A stretch of 64,000 nucleotides of DNA from Neotamlana nanhaiensis (GCF_000943555.1 NZ_JTDV01000003.1:1-64000); one strand, 5' to 3'; counted from the first letter of the stretch, positions 1-8,089 are shown. A program made the numbers and translations. The notes: generated by a model from the letters alone, not told the origin.

Positions 1-54
1 AGCCATATTTCAGGACTAGACATTTGACAGAACTACAACCAAAAAAAAATTACA

Positions 55-450
55 ATGGAATTAAAAGAATTCATAAAGACAACTCTAACACAAATTTCAC
101 AAGGAATAATTGAAGCTCAAGAAGAAATTGATGGAACTGATATGATAGTTAATCCATCAGGCTTAGCTACCAATCAAAATGGAGATAAATATTTGCGAAC
201 GGATGGTTGGAGATATGTCCAAAACATTGAAATTAATGTTGGAGTAACCGCACTTGAAAAAGAAGGTGAAAAAGCTGGAATTGGAATTGTAACTGGTTTT
301 TTATCAGGTGGAGCTCAAGCTTCAACTGATAATTCAAATCAAACCGTCAGCACTATAAAATTTGACATTCCAGTTGCACTGCCATCAATTCCAACACCTA
401 AAGGACATAAAGCTACTAGAAGTCTATCAATGAAATCGAGTGTTATTTAA
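55..450 (+). CDS. Conserved hypothetical protein, 131 aa
   Basis: I do not recognise a function with confidence. The protein begins with an amphipathic helix (MELKEFIKTTLTQISQGI, residues 1-18), followed by an INPSG-like turn (VNPSG near residue 33) and beta-rich segments ending in KFDIPVALP. It has no signal peptide and no membrane segment. The Gly/Ser-rich stretch near residues 75-90 looks like a flexible loop. The layout resembles small proteins sometimes labelled trypsin-co-occurring, but I cannot confirm that from sequence alone. It lies 12 nt ahead of the nuclease-like gene at 463-927 on the same strand, so the two are probably cotranscribed. The pair sits beside a transposase relic, which suggests an accessory position. 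An ATG start was chosen. The upstream promoter lies mostly outside the window. Confidence 0.6.
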   Translation: MELKEFIKTTLTQISQGIIEAQEEIDGTDMIVNPSGLATNQNGDKYLRTDGWRYVQNIEINVGVTALEKEGEKAGIGIVTGFLSGGAQASTDNSNQTVSTIKFDIPVALPSIPTPKGHKATRSLSMKSSVI

Positions 451-462
451 AATATTGACAAC

Positions 463-927
463 TTGAAATTAAATAAACAATTATCAGGAATAGCTGGCGA
501 ATATTACGTTGCTGCTGAATTATCAAGAAGAGGATATTTAGCTGCAATAACTTTAAGAAATTCTGACGGAGTTGATATTTTAGTGAGTAATTTGGATGGT
601 GACAAACTAATTTCTATTCAAGTCAAAAGCACTCAAAACAAACGGAAATGGATTTTATCAAAAAAAACGGAAACAGAATATTCTGAAAAAAAGTATTTTG
701 TATTTGTAAATATTCCCGCTGATATAAATATGCCACCGGAATATATAATTGTTCATTCAAAAGTATTAGCGAATCATATATACATCGGCCACAGAACTTG
801 GTTGTCAGAACCTGGAAGAAACGGAAAAAAAAGAAATGATTCTAATGTGAGGCAATTTGATCCTCGATATTTTAAACCAGAAGAATTATTAACTTGGGAT
901 GATTTGATAAAAGTAATTGAAAATTAA
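463..927 (+). CDS. PD-(D/E)XK nuclease-like protein, 154 aa (TTG start)
   Basis: The N-terminal half has the order expected of the PD-(D/E)XK nuclease fold of Holliday-junction-resolvase-like and DUF4365-like proteins. GIAGEYYVAAELSRRGY (around residues 9-25) holds the helix with the first acidic residue, SDGVDILV (around 34-41) the catalytic Asp, and ISIQVKST (around 50-57) the QxK strand. Such proteins bind or cut DNA, or are degenerate structural relatives. The C-terminal part has the RQFDPRYF and LLTWDDLIKVIEN segments often seen in small hypothetical family members. No ATG lies near the homologous N-terminus, so the TTG at 463 is taken as the start. It probably forms an operon with the gene at 55-450. 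No cognate methylase or toxin partner is visible in the window. The function is inferred from the fold only. Confidence 0.6.
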   Translation: MKLNKQLSGIAGEYYVAAELSRRGYLAAITLRNSDGVDILVSNLDGDKLISIQVKSTQNKRKWILSKKTETEYSEKKYFVFVNIPADINMPPEYIIVHSKVLANHIYIGHRTWLSEPGRNGKKRNDSNVRQFDPRYFKPEELLTWDDLIKVIEN

Positions 928-1293
928 AAACGTTTGCCAACAAAGAACTGAGTTAAAAACAAGTTTTTTTAGTTTAATTTTGACACATAATTTTCATGAT
1001 ATGGCAATCCGCTTTTTGCAATAGCAAAAGCCTGCTTAATTAATTTATTTACTACGGCTATTAATGCTAACTTTTTGCTCTTTCTGGTTAGAATACTAAT
1101 TAGATTTCAAACTTAAGATGGCTATAAGTAATTGCTTATTCTCGCCCCTAATTCTGAAAACCCACAAGGATTTTTAGCTTGATGTGTATCTGCCTGCATC
1201 TAGGCTTGCTAAGTTACGTTCTAAATTACGCAACTACTCATTGTTGAAAAGTGTTCTACAAATAAACCAAACCAATAAAACTTAAATGGAAGA
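928..1293. other. Gene-free stretch with a transposase relic
   Basis: This 366-base gap between the nuclease-like gene and the membrane protein has no intact gene on either strand. Its left third carries the transposase C-terminal relic annotated separately. The rest (about 1107-1293) is AT-rich, and I see no promoter, terminator hairpin or RNA gene in it. Confidence 0.6.
969..1106 (-). pseudogene. C-terminal relic of an IS110-like transposase
   Basis: On the minus strand this stretch reads SILTRKSKKLALIAVVNK, continues as LIKQAFAIAKSGLPYHENYV and ends SKLN plus a stop codon. That matches my memory of the extreme C-terminus of IS110/IS116/IS902-family transposases in Bacteroidota, where a K-K-x-A-L-x-A-V-x-N-K-L helix precedes a short AKSG tail. 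An in-frame stop lies just upstream (about 1107), and nothing on either side restores the DEDD or C-terminal Ser catalytic core, so this is a 40-codon fragment. I see no terminal repeats. It marks an old insertion and deletion at the accessory left edge of the window. Confidence 0.55.
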
Positions 1294-1743
1294 ATGAAAT
1301 TTCTAAGTAATAAACCACATTTAATTTTTTTAATTGCTATTCCGGTTCTACTATTGGTTGGAATTTTAAGTGAAGATGCCTCTTTAAATATCAATGTACA
1401 CGACACCTATTTTGTTATTTCTTTTTATCATTTATCAAAACTTACTGCTATACTTTTTGGAATCATTGGATTTGGATATTGGATAATGCGCAAAACCAAC
1501 AGAAAACTATCCAAATGGCTAAATTACATTCACATCGGGCTAACTTTTGGCGGTATTATACTTATTTTCATGCTTTCTCAATTATATCGAGAGCCAAAAG
1601 CCGAAAACATACTGCTTGATTTTAGATTTAATCAGAACCTAGAACTTATAATACTAATAATTTTATTGATTACGGTTATAGGGCAAGTAATTTATCCCAT
1701 CAACTTAATAAATGGAATATGCAAAAAAGCGAAAAATGATTAG
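1294..1743 (+). CDS. Small integral membrane protein, unknown function, 149 aa
   Basis: No function is recognised. The protein has four predicted transmembrane helices: about residues 8-25 (HLIFLIAIPVLLLVGIL), 45-64, 77-96 and 113-137. A loop after the first helix contains NVHDTYFVISFYHL, which loosely recalls the histidine-bearing DTYYVVAHFHY segment of heme-copper oxidase subunit I. The protein is far too short to be an oxidase subunit, and the similarity may be fortuitous. The C-terminus is basic (KKAKND), consistent with a cytoplasmic tail. It faces the downstream cbb3 cluster convergently, and no terminator is evident between them. ATG start. It probably belongs to the accessory edge. 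Confidence 0.6.
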   Translation: MKFLSNKPHLIFLIAIPVLLLVGILSEDASLNINVHDTYFVISFYHLSKLTAILFGIIGFGYWIMRKTNRKLSKWLNYIHIGLTFGGIILIFMLSQLYREPKAENILLDFRFNQNLELIILIILLITVIGQVIYPINLINGICKKAKND

Positions 1744-1835
1744 CGACTATTTTGTGTTGAATTTAGTTGTTATTTTTCAGTCTGATTGAGAAAATATAAG
1801 AGGGTTTCTAAAATTAGTCTTTGGATATTATAACC

Positions 1836-2537
1836 TCAATGACAACTCAAGTTATTAGAAACTATTTCCCTAACAGGAGCAGGCGAGATATACGGGATGC
1901 CTAATCCTAAACCGCGTAAAACAAATAAGAAACCAATAAGCACAACAAAACCAGGAATGGCTTTTTGAATACGTTGTTTTATAGTGGTATTTAAAAATTT
2001 ACCTAAATAAATTGCCGAAGTCATTAAAGGCATAGTACCTAAACCAAAAAGAGCCATATACAGCATACTTTCTGTTACACTATTATTTACCAAACTGCCA
2101 AAAACAGCCATATAAACCAAACCACAAGGCAAAAATCCGTTAAGGAAACCAATGGTTAAAAAGGTGTCGGCCGTTTTCTTTTTTAAAGCCAAACCAAGCT
2201 GCGTTTTTACTTTGTAAATGAGTTTATGTAGTGGTTTTGATAGGTTGTATTTATTAAAGACTTTATAAGGAATTAGCACTGTAATAATCATTAAAACACC
2301 AATAATAATAGATAATTGCTGCTGAAACCCAAAAAGGTATAGGTTTTTACCTATTACACCAAAAACGAATCCAATAAGGCTATAAGCTAATAATCTGCCT
2401 AAATGGTAAGTGGTTATTTGCGTTATTTTTTTTACCGAATTACTTCTATCTACTGGGAGCATAAATGCAATAGGACCGCACATGCCAACGCAATGAAAAC
2501 TTCCTAATAAACCTAATATAAAAGCAGACCAAAGCAT
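1836..2537 (-). CDS. TauE/SafE-like (DsbD_2 / UreH-type) membrane protein of the cbb3 cluster, 233 aa
   Basis: This is a polytopic membrane protein of the sulfite exporter TauE/SafE annotation group, also called the UreH-like or DsbD_2 domain. The signature GSFHCVGMCGPIAF lies near residues 12-25. The paired Cys and the Met-Cys in it could bind copper. A second family motif, NGFLPCGLVYMAV, lies near residues 133-145. Six or so transmembrane helices are apparent. In Bacteroidota this family commonly ends the ccoNOQP-GH cluster and is thought to serve metal supply or oxidase maturation. Its place here, last on the minus-strand cluster after ccoH, fits that role. The 5' leader is unusual: a GTTT tetranucleotide tract directly abuts the start codon (see 2538-2567). 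The family name is solid. The substrate is not known. Confidence 0.8.
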   Translation of the reverse strand: MLWSAFILGLLGSFHCVGMCGPIAFMLPVDRSNSVKKITQITTYHLGRLLAYSLIGFVFGVIGKNLYLFGFQQQLSIIIGVLMIITVLIPYKVFNKYNLSKPLHKLIYKVKTQLGLALKKKTADTFLTIGFLNGFLPCGLVYMAVFGSLVNNSVTESMLYMALFGLGTMPLMTSAIYLGKFLNTTIKQRIQKAIPGFVVLIGFLFVLRGLGLGIPYISPAPVREIVSNNLSCH

Positions 2538-2567
2538 GTTTGTTTGTTTGTTTGTTTGTTTGTTTGT
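2538..2567. repeat. Tetranucleotide tract (GTTT)7+GT abutting a start codon
   Basis: Seven uninterrupted GTTT units plus GT lie immediately before the ATG of the TauE/SafE-like gene. Seen from that gene the leader is (AAAC)n. Slipped-strand mispairing could change the leader length but not the reading frame. Confidence 0.9.
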
Positions 2568-2590
2568 CAGATCGAGCGCAGTCGAGATCC
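2568..2590. repeat. Fragment of a dispersed palindromic repeat
   Basis: The sequence CAGATCGAGCGCAGTCGAGA, with an internal TCGAGCGCAGTCGA inverted core, resembles the GC-richer interspersed repeats found between Flavobacteriia genes. It fills most of the gap between the ccoH and TauE/SafE-like genes. Confidence 0.5.
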
Positions 2591-3037
2591 TTAATAAATA
2601 ATTTCTTCAGTAAAACGATACGGTGTTTTGTTGTACTCCCAATCTATAGTAATGTTCCAGCGACCATCTAGCAAACGGGTTTTAGGTATGAGCAATTTGT
2701 GGTTTGATAATGAAATTTTAGTGTCAAAATCAAACTGTTTGTTAGATGGTCTGTAAAGGAACACTGTGCCTGTTATTTTTGATGCATCAAAGTCTTCTGG
2801 GAAACTAAAAAGTAATCCAGCTTCAGTTTTTTGATACCTAATGTTTTGTTTTAGTTGTTTCGAGTTTCTTTCGCTGTTTATGTGTTTCTGAAAATTTAAC
2901 TCCTGTTTATAGTAATCTTCGGTTACTAAATCGTGATCGTATTTGTTATCTGTGCTCATGGTTATCACAAAAAACATGATAAAGCCTATAAAACCTATAA
3001 AAGCTATTACAATTCCGGTACCCCAATTTATTTTCAT
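2591..3037 (-). CDS. ccoH: FixH family protein (CcoH), 148 aa
   Basis: This is a cbb3 oxidase assembly factor. An N-terminal transmembrane helix (residues 7-27) is preceded by KINWGTGIVIAF. It is followed by an acidic segment, VTEDYYKQELNFQKHI, typical of FixH/CcoH, and then by a beta-rich extracytoplasmic domain ending in a WNITIDWEY strand. CcoH is known to associate with CcoN and stabilise the assembling oxidase in proteobacteria. The flavobacterial form is equivalent by position and architecture. It lies 48 nt downstream of ccoG in the same orientation. The length is typical for the family. ATG start. Confidence 0.85.
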   Translation of the reverse strand: MKINWGTGIVIAFIGFIGFIMFFVITMSTDNKYDHDLVTEDYYKQELNFQKHINSERNSKQLKQNIRYQKTEAGLLFSFPEDFDASKITGTVFLYRPSNKQFDFDTKISLSNHKLLIPKTRLLDGRWNITIDWEYNKTPYRFTEEIIY

Positions 3038-3085
3038 AATGTTATTTGTTATTGTTAGTATTTAACTCAAATTTTAAATTCTGTA

Positions 3086-4516
3086 TCAATGATAACTCCG
3101 TGGTCCTAAAAAGTTAACCGAAGTGGTTTCAATACATTTTTCGTGGCTGTACACATCAATAATCAGTTTGTTTTTGTCGCCTTTTAATGCGTTCTTTTTT
3201 AATTCAATAAATAGTGTGCCTTCTGCAATACCTTGTTCAGGAACCGTAAAATCATCGGTAGTTGAAACGAGTTTTATATCACCTTTAAAATTTCTAAGTT
3301 TAAAACTCACGTTGTCAATTTCTTTTGTGGTTTTATTTATCAGTTTATAAGTAAACACATTGCTGATGATGTTGTTTTCTTTTTTCTCGTAAAGCTGACC
3401 TGGTAATCTTAAAATTCTAGCCTCAACATCGTTTCTTATTAACAACATACCGGTAAGCATACCAATTAAAATGACTAAAACGGCTATATAGCCTTTCATT
3501 CTGCAGGTGAGTTTGAATTTTTCTTTCTTTTCAATCTCATTTTCACTCGCGTAACGAATTAAACCTTTTGGTAAATTGATACTTTCCATAATATGGTCGC
3601 ATTCATCAATACAAGCAGTGCAGTTAACACATTCTAGTTGTGTGCCGTTTCTAATATCAATACCCGTTGGGCAAACGTTTACGCATTGTAAACAATCGAT
3701 ACAATCGCCATGACCTAAAGTTGTTCTGTCTTCGTTTTTTCTGAACTTTTTTCGTCCGTTTTCACCTTCACCTCGTTTATGGTCGTAGGCCACAACAATC
3801 GATTTATTGTCTAAAAGCACACCTTGTAATCTGCCGTAAGGACAAGCAATGATGCAAACCTGCTCTCTAAACCAAGCAAACACAAAATAAAATACAGCAG
3901 TAAAAATAAGTAGCGGGAATAGTGTGCTTAAATGTGAAGCAGGACCATCAACAACATAGCCAAGTAATTTATCGCTACCAATAATGTAGGCTAAAAATAT
4001 GTTGGCAATTAAAAATGAAATAACTAAAAAGATAAACCATTTTAAAAGGCGCTTTCTAATTTTTTCGGCATCCCATTTTTGGTTGTCGAGCTTGCGTTGT
4101 TTGTTTCGGTCGCCATCAATCCAATATTCAATACGTCGAAATACCATTTCTAGAAATATGGTTTGCGGACAAATCCATCCGCAGAAAATACGCCCAAAAC
4201 CTACGGTAAATAGCGTGATAAATACCACACCAATTATCATGGAAACAACAAACAAATGAAAATCTTGTGGCCAAAACGGAAATCCGAAAATGTTAAAACG
4301 ACGTTCAAGCACGTTAAACATTAAAAACTGATTGCCATTTATTTTTATAAAGGGCGCCAAAAACAAGAAGGCAAGCAAAACGTAACTAACCACTTTACGT
4401 TTTTCGTAAAATCTCCCATTCGGTTTTTTGGGGTAAACCCAAGCACGCTTGCCTTCGTTGGTAATAGTGCCAATAGAATCTCTAAAATTCTCGTTATGTT
4501 GATTTTGTTGGCTCAC
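3086..4516 (-). CDS. ccoG: Cytochrome c oxidase accessory protein CcoG (FixG/RdxA), 476 aa
   Basis: This membrane-bound iron-sulfur protein is implicated in copper reduction and handling during cbb3 oxidase assembly. Several transmembrane helices occupy the first 230 residues, with the CGWICPQTIFLEMVFRRIE motif near residues 112-130. A dicluster ferredoxin module follows (CIDCLQCVNVCPTG near 271-284 and CVNCTACIDECD near 294-305, giving two CxxCxxCxxxC/D sets). Another transmembrane helix lies near 340-362, and a C-terminal Ig-like extracytoplasmic domain completes the protein. This is the full expected architecture and length. It is encoded between ccoP and ccoH. The CIIACPYGRLQGV motif near 222-234 is also present, so all hallmark Cys motifs are intact. 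Confidence 0.93.
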   Translation of the reverse strand: MSQQNQHNENFRDSIGTITNEGKRAWVYPKKPNGRFYEKRKVVSYVLLAFLFLAPFIKINGNQFLMFNVLERRFNIFGFPFWPQDFHLFVVSMIIGVVFITLFTVGFGRIFCGWICPQTIFLEMVFRRIEYWIDGDRNKQRKLDNQKWDAEKIRKRLLKWFIFLVISFLIANIFLAYIIGSDKLLGYVVDGPASHLSTLFPLLIFTAVFYFVFAWFREQVCIIACPYGRLQGVLLDNKSIVVAYDHKRGEGENGRKKFRKNEDRTTLGHGDCIDCLQCVNVCPTGIDIRNGTQLECVNCTACIDECDHIMESINLPKGLIRYASENEIEKKEKFKLTCRMKGYIAVLVILIGMLTGMLLIRNDVEARILRLPGQLYEKKENNIISNVFTYKLINKTTKEIDNVSFKLRNFKGDIKLVSTTDDFTVPEQGIAEGTLFIELKKNALKGDKNKLIIDVYSHEKCIETTSVNFLGPRSYH

Positions 4517-4546
4517 AGAAATAATTTGGTTTACCGTTGTAATTTG

Positions 4547-5452
4547 TTATTGTTCGGTTGTTGCTTCGGTCGTGTTTTCTGCAACCCAAAGGTCGCCTTG
4601 AGGCGCTTTAGGTTCGGCTGGAGTTGTGCCTTGAAAACTTAAAACATAGCTTGCAACTTGCGCAATTTCTGATGGTTTTAAATTTTGTTTCCAAGCAATC
4701 ATACCTTTACCATCTCGACCACCTTCAGACACGGTTTTGAATACATTTTTAATGCCTCCGCCTAAAATCCAATATTCATCGGTAAGGTTTGGACCAATAC
4801 CGCCTCCGCCATCTGCTTTATGACAAGCAACACAATTGCCATCGAAAATTTTCTTACCCTTACTTAAATCTGAAGCATCGGTAAGTAATTCAACGGTATT
4901 AAAATCAACTAAATCTTTAGCGGTTTTCTTGTATTCTTCAATGGCAATTCTGGCTTCGGCATATTCTTGCTCAAGTTCATCAAATTGTCCTTCACCATTA
5001 AAGACATGATATTTTAAAAGATAAATGGCCGCAAAGACGATTGAAATGTAAAAACTGTAAATCCACCACGGTGGTAACGAATTATCTAATTCACGAATAC
5101 CGTCGTAATTATGGTCCAGAATTATTTCATGTTCTTCTTCAATAGGTTTGGAGCCCAAAAGTTTTTTGTAGGTGTTTTTAATCCAACAGATAAACTTAGA
5201 TGGTTTTGCTGTTTGAGCATCAAATCGCGCTTTGGCTTCTTCATCTAAACTTTGATAGACTAAGTTTTTCATGGCGCTTACAATGCCTTCAATAGCAATT
5301 AAAATAAGCAACACTAAAACTAAGAATAATGATAACAAAGGATATTCTATAAACGCTGGTTTGTCGCCTGAGTCTATAACATATTCCGCGAAAGCGGCAA
5401 TTAAAAAGAAGGCTACCGGAACTCGAATCCAAGAGGGAATATACTGTTTCAT
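4547..5452 (-). CDS. ccoP: cbb3-type cytochrome c oxidase subunit III (CcoP), mono-heme, 301 aa
   Basis: This is the electron-entry cytochrome c subunit of the cbb3 oxidase. The N-terminus has two transmembrane helices (about residues 9-26 and 36-56), and a third lies near 130-150, preceded by the FixP_N-type motif DGIRELDNSLPPWW. One c-type cytochrome domain follows, with CVACH near residues 207-211 and the distal Met expected near GMIAW. Proteobacterial CcoP usually carries two hemes. Only one CxxCH is visible here, which is the common Bacteroidota form. The C-terminus is acidic and Thr/Glu-rich. It overlaps ccoQ by 4 nt, suggesting translational coupling. Confidence 0.92.
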   Translation of the reverse strand: MKQYIPSWIRVPVAFFLIAAFAEYVIDSGDKPAFIEYPLLSLFLVLVLLILIAIEGIVSAMKNLVYQSLDEEAKARFDAQTAKPSKFICWIKNTYKKLLGSKPIEEEHEIILDHNYDGIRELDNSLPPWWIYSFYISIVFAAIYLLKYHVFNGEGQFDELEQEYAEARIAIEEYKKTAKDLVDFNTVELLTDASDLSKGKKIFDGNCVACHKADGGGGIGPNLTDEYWILGGGIKNVFKTVSEGGRDGKGMIAWKQNLKPSEIAQVASYVLSFQGTTPAEPKAPQGDLWVAENTTEATTEQ

Positions 5453-5631
5453 AATTGGCTAGGTTTTTTATCTAATGGTAATTGGCTAACAGTGTTTATA
5501 TAGTCCTTTTTTGCGGTGATTACCCACCAAAATAGGGCAACAAAAAAGATGAAAAATATAAGTAAGGAGATTAGCGGATATATTTCTATACCCGTAATGC
5601 TTTCCATATGATTTTTTACAAACTTCAACAT
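5449..5631 (-). CDS. ccoQ: CcoQ-like small subunit, 60 aa
   Basis: This is a single-helix membrane protein (helix about residues 17-41, PLISLLIFFIFFVALFWWV) with a short cytoplasmic tail beginning TAKKDY. That is the pattern of CcoQ/FixQ, which stabilises cbb3 oxidase complexes. It sits exactly between ccoNO and ccoP, 3 nt after ccoNO and overlapping ccoP by 4 nt. Sequence similarity within CcoQ proteins is always weak, so the call rests on size, topology and position. Confidence 0.8.
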   Translation of the reverse strand: MLKFVKNHMESITGIEIYPLISLLIFFIFFVALFWWVITAKKDYINTVSQLPLDKKPSQL

Positions 5632-5634
5632 AAC

Positions 5635-7830
5635 TTATGGGTTTAATGTGGTTAGATTTTCTTCTAATTCTTGTACCTTAATGTCGGTTCCTAAACGTTG
5701 TAGGTAGGCAATTAGCGCAGTTATTTCGCGGTTTCGCATTTCAACAAAGGCGTTTCCGCCAGCTTTTTTGTCGGCTTCGTAAGTTTCGGCAAAATCAGGA
5801 TCGGTATATAAGTTTTGTTCTATCTGCGTACCTTGTTCTAGCATGCTTTTTTGAGCATTCGCAATATCGTCTTTGGTATATGGCACGCCTAGTTTTACCA
5901 TGGCTTCCATTTTGCTTTCGGTCATCGATTTGTCTAGCTCATTTCTAATTAACCATTGATACGCCGGCATGATAGAACCCGATGAGGTACTTTGCGGATC
6001 GTACATGTGGTTAAGATGCCAGTTATCGGAGTATTTTCCGCCTACGCGATGTAAATCTGGTCCTGTACGTTTACTTCCCCATAGGAATGGATGGTCGTAA
6101 ACAAATTCTCCCGCTTTACTGTAATCGCCATAGCGCTCAACCTCACTTCTAAACGGACGAACCATTTGAGAATGACAACTAACACAACCTTCGCGAATGT
6201 AAATATCACGTCCTTCAAGCTCTAAAGGTGTATAAGGTTTTACGCTAGCAATTGTTGGGATGTTAGATTCTACCATAATAGTTGGTATAATTTGAATAAT
6301 ACCACCAATTAAAATGGTTATGGTTGCTAAAATGGTTAACTGTACCGGTTTACGCTCTAACCAAGTATGGAAGGTTTCACCCGAAATACGTCTTTTTGAA
6401 ACACGTTGAAGTGCGGGTGCTTCAGCCAATTCATCGGTTACTTGGCTACCTTTTTTCATGGTAACAATAACGTTGTAAGCTAAAACAAACATACCGATAA
6501 TGTATAGCGAACCGCCAATGGCACGCATCCAATACATTGGAATAATTTCAGAAACAGTTTCTAAAAAGTTACCGTAAACTAAAGTGCCATCAGGATTAAA
6601 TTGTTTCCACATACTGGCTTGTGTAAATCCGGCAACATACATGGGTAATGCATAAATAATGATGCCTAAAGTACCCATCCAGAAATGCAAGTTGGCTAAT
6701 TTTGTAGAGTATAATTTAGTTTTAAATAATCTGGGAATTAACCAGTAAATCATACCAAAAGCTAAAAAGCCATTCCAAGCTAAAGCGCCAACATGTACGT
6801 GGGCGATAACCCAATCGGTAAAGTGCGCAATAGCGTTTACGTTTTTAAGCGAAAGCATGGGGCCTTCAAAAGTAGCCATACCATAACCTGTAATGGCAAC
6901 CACCATAAATTTTAAAACAGGATCGGTGCGTACTTTATCCCAAGCGCCACGTAAGGTTAATAATCCGTTTATCATACCTCCCCAGGAAGGCATTAATAAC
7001 ATTACAGAAAATGCTACCCCTAAATTTTGAGCCCATTCTGGTAAGGCTGTGTATAATAAATGATGTGGGCCTGCCCAGATATAAATAAATATTAAAGACC
7101 AAAAGTGTACAATGGATAAACGATAAGAGTAAATAGGTCTGTCTGCCGCCTTTGGAACAAAATAGTACATTAACCCTAAAAATGGCGTGGTTAAAAAGAA
7201 TGCTACGGCATTATGCCCATACCACCATTGCACCAAAGCATCTTGAACACCAGCGTAAACGGAGTAACTTTTTAATCCGCTAATTGGCAATTCTAAACTA
7301 TTAAAAATATGAAGCACTGCAACAGTAACAAAAGTGCCGAGGTAAAACCAAATAGCAACATACATGTGACGCTGTCTTCTTTTTAAAATGGTTCCTATTA
7401 AATTCCAACCAAAAACCACCCAAACAGCAGCAATGGCAATATCGAAAGGCCATTCTAATTCGGCGTATTCTTTACTAGTTGTAAAACCTAACGGAAGTGT
7501 AATAGCGGCACCAACAATAATTAATTGCCAGCCCCAAAAGTTAATATTACTTAACACATCGCTAAACATTCTGGCTTTTAGTAAACGTTGAGACGAGTAA
7601 TACACACCTGCAAAAATGGCGTTACCCACAAAGGCAAAAATAACGGCGTTGGTATGCAAAGGTCTTAAGCGACCAAAGCTTAACCACGAAATGCCGTCGG
7701 TTAGGTTAGGGAACAAGAACATAAAGGCTAATAGTAAGCCTACTAGCATGCCTACAACACCCCAAAGCATGGTGGCGAGTAAGAATTTTTTAACAATCTT
7801 GTTGTCGTAATAAAATTGTTGTACTTCCAT
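5635..7830 (-). CDS. ccoNO: Fused cbb3-type cytochrome c oxidase subunits I and II (CcoN-CcoO), 731 aa
   Basis: This is the terminal oxidase core, reducing O2 to water with high affinity and pumping protons. Residues 1-460 form the CcoN part with about 12 transmembrane helices. Visible metal ligands include H59 (heme), H206 in GHNAV and the H256-H257 pair (Cu-B), and H344/H346 in HVHVG (hemes). Residues 490-731 form CcoO: one anchor helix (about 498-518), then a cytochrome c domain with the CVSCH heme motif at 549-553 and RPFRSEVERYGDYSKAGEF after it. In proteobacteria these are two proteins. The fusion is characteristic of Bacteroidota. It is the third gene of the minus-strand cluster, 9 nt after ccoS, and is predicted to be driven by the FNR-dependent promoter upstream of ccoS. 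Confidence 0.96.
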   Translation of the reverse strand: MEVQQFYYDNKIVKKFLLATMLWGVVGMLVGLLLAFMFLFPNLTDGISWLSFGRLRPLHTNAVIFAFVGNAIFAGVYYSSQRLLKARMFSDVLSNINFWGWQLIIVGAAITLPLGFTTSKEYAELEWPFDIAIAAVWVVFGWNLIGTILKRRQRHMYVAIWFYLGTFVTVAVLHIFNSLELPISGLKSYSVYAGVQDALVQWWYGHNAVAFFLTTPFLGLMYYFVPKAADRPIYSYRLSIVHFWSLIFIYIWAGPHHLLYTALPEWAQNLGVAFSVMLLMPSWGGMINGLLTLRGAWDKVRTDPVLKFMVVAITGYGMATFEGPMLSLKNVNAIAHFTDWVIAHVHVGALAWNGFLAFGMIYWLIPRLFKTKLYSTKLANLHFWMGTLGIIIYALPMYVAGFTQASMWKQFNPDGTLVYGNFLETVSEIIPMYWMRAIGGSLYIIGMFVLAYNVIVTMKKGSQVTDELAEAPALQRVSKRRISGETFHTWLERKPVQLTILATITILIGGIIQIIPTIMVESNIPTIASVKPYTPLELEGRDIYIREGCVSCHSQMVRPFRSEVERYGDYSKAGEFVYDHPFLWGSKRTGPDLHRVGGKYSDNWHLNHMYDPQSTSSGSIMPAYQWLIRNELDKSMTESKMEAMVKLGVPYTKDDIANAQKSMLEQGTQIEQNLYTDPDFAETYEADKKAGGNAFVEMRNREITALIAYLQRLGTDIKVQELEENLTTLNP

Positions 7831-7839
7831 AATAGTTAA

Positions 7840-8025
7840 TTAAACTTTAGTTTTATTAATGGTTTTGTTAGGTTTGGTTTTAACCAGTTCGTCTTCAAAA
7901 AGCATGCGTACCGATGGAGTATAATCGTCGTCGTATTGTCCCGATTTTACAGCTTTTATAAAGCCCACAAAAAAGACAATAGCAATGATGACGCTAATGG
8001 TTAGTAATACATAAATAACACTCAT
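7840..8025 (-). CDS. ccoS: cbb3 oxidase maturation protein CcoS, 61 aa
   Basis: This is a small membrane protein with one N-terminal helix (residues 3-26) followed by FIKAVKSGQYDDDYTPSVRM. The G-Q-[FY]-D-D motif is diagnostic of CcoS/FixS, needed for cofactor insertion into the cbb3 oxidase. The tail is longer and more basic than in proteobacteria. It is the first gene after a predicted promoter and FNR box (8046-8089) and lies 9 nt from ccoNO, so it leads the ccoS-NOQP-GH transcript. Confidence 0.9.
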   Translation of the reverse strand: MSVIYVLLTISVIIAIVFFVGFIKAVKSGQYDDDYTPSVRMLFEDELVKTKPNKTINKTKV

Positions 8026-8045
8026 ACCTACTTGAAGTTATGGTT

Positions 8046-8053
8046 CAAAATTA
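8046..8053 (-). promoter_or_regulatory. Predicted -7 box of the ccoS-ccoNOQP promoter
   Basis: On the minus strand this reads TAATTTTG, an exact match to the Bacteroidota -7 consensus TAnnTTTG. It lies 21 nt ahead of the ccoS ATG and would place the start site near 8040. The FNR-type palindrome at 8076-8089 is then centred about 42 nt upstream of the start site. Confidence 0.7.
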
Positions 8054-8075
8054 CACTGACATCTTTTTTTAAAAG

Positions 8076-8089
8076 ATGATATTTGTCAT
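8076..8089 (-). promoter_or_regulatory. FNR/CRP-type operator ahead of ccoS-ccoNOQP
   Basis: ATGATATTTGTCAT has the FNR-family arrangement TGAT-N4-RTCA with one half-site variant (GTCA instead of ATCA). Its position near -42 relative to the predicted start site is that of a class II activator site. Confidence 0.65.

Noticed and set aside
1294-1743. Cytochrome oxidase subunit I fragment
   Set aside because: The DTYFVISFYHL stretch is only locally similar. The protein has four helices, lacks the oxidase His ligands and is a complete short frame.
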